Assembly: GCA_037576195.1 (NCBI GenBank)
Contig: CM075101.1
Location: 2,170,001 to 2,234,000, forward strand
From: Phytoseiulus persimilis
Taxonomy: Eukaryota > Arthropoda > Arachnida > Mesostigmata > Phytoseiidae
Length of the DNA: 64,000 nucleotides
Reading direction: 5' to 3'
Part shown: piece by piece, positions 62,219-64,000 of the stretch
Position numbering within the stretch: position 1 is the stretch's first letter
How the letters are laid out: every line of letters starts with the position of its first letter
Notes under the pieces: model-generated
Databases searched by the model: none
The model's input: only the letters and a program-made list of their open reading frames with translations
What the model was told of the DNA's origin: nothing
Made by a program: the position numbers and the translations under genes

Positions 62219-62509
62219 TTGCAACCTGTTTAAATTAGAAGAAGGAAACCCAACCAATATTCGAAACCAACTGATAAATACTGAAGCAAGGAGAAAAATC
62301 GAGCAAGCAAGCGAGCATGCAGTCGGTTCTTCCTCGAGGAAATAATCAACCCAAATCAACCCCGGTCTAGAAATATGAAGTGAAATGCGTAGCCGCAGTC
62401 CTTTGGTTCGCACAGCACCTACAGGATGGAGGATTCGAGTCCCCATGGAACGTCGATGAGCTGAAAAAAACTGAGAGTAGAATTTCGGCAGCCTTCTCAA
62501 AGCAGTCTG
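62219..62509 (+). other. Scr 3' flank, probably 3' untranslated region
   Basis: No open frame of note. Words close to poly(A) signals (GATAAA near 62,274, AAATAA near 62,339) are present but no exact AATAAA was seen, so the 3' end of the Scr transcript is not located. Confidence 0.4.
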
Positions 62510-63838
62510 ATGAAGTCTAGAGACGACCGTAGTAAACTTCAAAAGGGGAAAAACTGTGAAGGCTCTACGACTAAGTCACCAGCTGGAAATATGACGCGAA
62601 GCAGCCAACTGCCGAGGAAGCCGACAGGATCGAGGCCGGATGGAAGGCGACCCGTGCGGTCGAATCGAAGGTCACCTTCCCTGATCCGCAGCACAACAAA
62701 CAGGAATCGAAACAACGTCTCAAAAGGTACGACTTGCGTTTAACGTCGATCCTCCTTCGTGCCCGAAAGGAAAAGCATGGAACGATCAACAGCGAAGGGA
62801 ACCACGTGCAGAACTTCTCCGAGCACTTGCGAAACGACTCAATTGACGGCTTTCAGAGCTTTCTGATAATCAGCACGGGGAGCGTCGCTTTCGACTCTGA
62901 ATCATCGAAACTGCTGTTGTGGAGCACTTCTCAACGGCAAGCGGGTGGCTCTCGCGGAACCGGGCCGTCAAAGCTGGCCGAGGTCCGGGTCGCCCGGCTC
63001 TTCTCCAGAAGACAGGGAGAAGGTTCTTCGCTGAAGCAGCTTGTTCGGGAGTTTGTATCAGGAGCGTTTTTGAGAGTTTCACAGTCGAGAGCTCCCAGTG
63101 CTTGCAGTCGACATCGGACAGCCTAATGAAGAACGATCTCTGTCTGGAGTCGTAGAAACGAAAGTACAACGCACAAAAACGTCCGGAACAGCGACCGGAA
63201 CCTGTCGGAGGATTCCGGTGTGCTCAACAACCAACGGATCAAGCAAGTGTCATACCCGTGGTTCGGCCCGTGCAGGAACCCAGCAACAACGTCAAGATCT
63301 CCTCCACCGTTCGCGTCGACTGAATTCAATGCTCGTCTTTCCTTTGAGTCGGCCCGAAGATCTTCGGACCGGATGCTGTGCAATCGTCGTCGTCACTCTT
63401 CAGTGGAGTTCGGGAAGCGCCTTCGAGGCATGATTGAGTGCGCAAACTGAAGTGAATCCCATCCCGAGCTGGCATGCTCTCGTCAATTGTTTCGGAGCTC
63501 GTTCGACCTGAAGTGTCTCAGCTTTGCTCGAATCCTCTCAGGCTCAGTTTGGTTCGACTTGCCGGTCATCATGACAGGGCAGTCATCAGGAGTTACTCCT
63601 GTCGCGGAACGCGGTGTACGAAGAGTTCTGGCAGGGGATGGAACCTGGTCGGAAGACGGTCTCGTCGGAAGATCGGGGTGTTGAGGCAGTGCCCTGTCGG
63701 CGCGAAGGTGGCTCTCAGCCATCGCATCCTCCCTCACTGTCAATCCCTGCCGAGTTCCGGAAAAAACACCAAATCGCGCAGCCGACGCCCGATCGGGTAC
63801 AACGTCAACGAAACATTATTCCAGCTGGCTCGATTTAG
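62510..63838 (+). other. Candidate downstream coding region, exon structure unresolved
   Basis: An ATG at 62,510 opens a 77-codon Arg/Ser/Asn/Lys-rich frame (MKSRDDRSKLQKGK) with a possible donor CAAAAG|GTACGA. Downstream, coding-looking stretches appear in shifting plus frames: 62,734-63,126; about 63,130-63,450 (contains NLSEDSGVLNNQRIKQVSY); and about 63,561-63,838 (contains NAVYEEFWQGMEPGRK, behind an acceptor CATCATGACAG). The composition is protein-like but I could not join the pieces in phase, and the minus strand (62,870-63,169) is also open. It may be a small-exon gene starting just after Scr, or stop-poor non-coding sequence. Confidence 0.25.
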
Positions 63839-64000
63839 GGGGATCGGAAAGAAAAGACTTGAGGCCAGGGAATCCTCTGAGGTGAAAGGCTTCTTCCGAA
63901 TAGTGAACACCTAACACCCACCCACCCACAATCCACATCGACGATGTCAAAAACGACGAAAGACGATACTGCTCTTACAATTAAGCTGTATCTATGAACA

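Noticed and set aside
62380..62450. tRNA-like GATTCGAGTCCCC
   Set aside because: The T-stem closing base pair is mismatched and no A-box at proper spacing gives a cloverleaf.
1..64000. CRISPR arrays, bacterial operons, phage or biosynthetic clusters
   Set aside because: No regularly spaced identical repeats, no compact gene runs and clear spliceosomal introns; the DNA is animal nuclear sequence.

Overview
This is a eukaryotic nuclear window, roughly 50% GC. It has spliced genes with GT-AG introns, large non-coding stretches and many degenerate simple repeats, and no operons, ribosome-binding sites or other prokaryotic signals. The anchor is a five-exon Hox gene orthologous to arthropod Sex combs reduced (Scr). 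It has the MSSYQFVN start, a YPWM hexapeptide and a homeodomain with the Scr-type arm ([10 protein letters not shown]) and Scr-type end (KKEH). A lone Hox gene in ~50% GC DNA, with an intron inside the homeobox and an unrelated coiled-coil gene next door, fits a mite, most plausibly a phytoseiid such as Metaseiulus/Galendromus occidentalis, whose Hox genes are reported to be dispersed and whose introns are reported to be unusually dynamic. The species assignment is inference.

Layout. 1-17,110: no gene I can defend; short repeats, a hairpin, a tRNA-like fragment and a few ambiguous open frames. 17,111-22,321 (+): a nine-exon coiled-coil protein gene of about 650 residues, with phase-matched junctions over exons 2-9 and a possible alternative last exon. 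22,322-~36,000: mostly intergenic, with a decayed non-LTR retrotransposon reverse transcriptase (minus strand, about 23,340-24,110) and three long open frames that may or may not be genes (25,701-26,504 minus; 27,895-28,692 plus; 30,337-30,876 minus). ~36,000-62,218 (+): the Scr locus, with upstream region and 5' leader, then coding exons at 37,645, 49,439, 53,256, 59,061 and 62,114. Its introns make up most of the locus and are full of period-4 repeats. 62,219-64,000: Scr 3' region and a short-exon-like open region that may begin another gene.

How it works together: Scr is a homeodomain transcription factor that acts with Extradenticle/PBX through YPWM. The coiled-coil gene is probably an unrelated neighbour. 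No second homeobox and no mir-10-like sequence was seen, which agrees with a broken-up Hox cluster. I found no defence system, CRISPR array or biosynthetic cluster. The most unusual item is the Scr intron between homeodomain residues 50 and 51.
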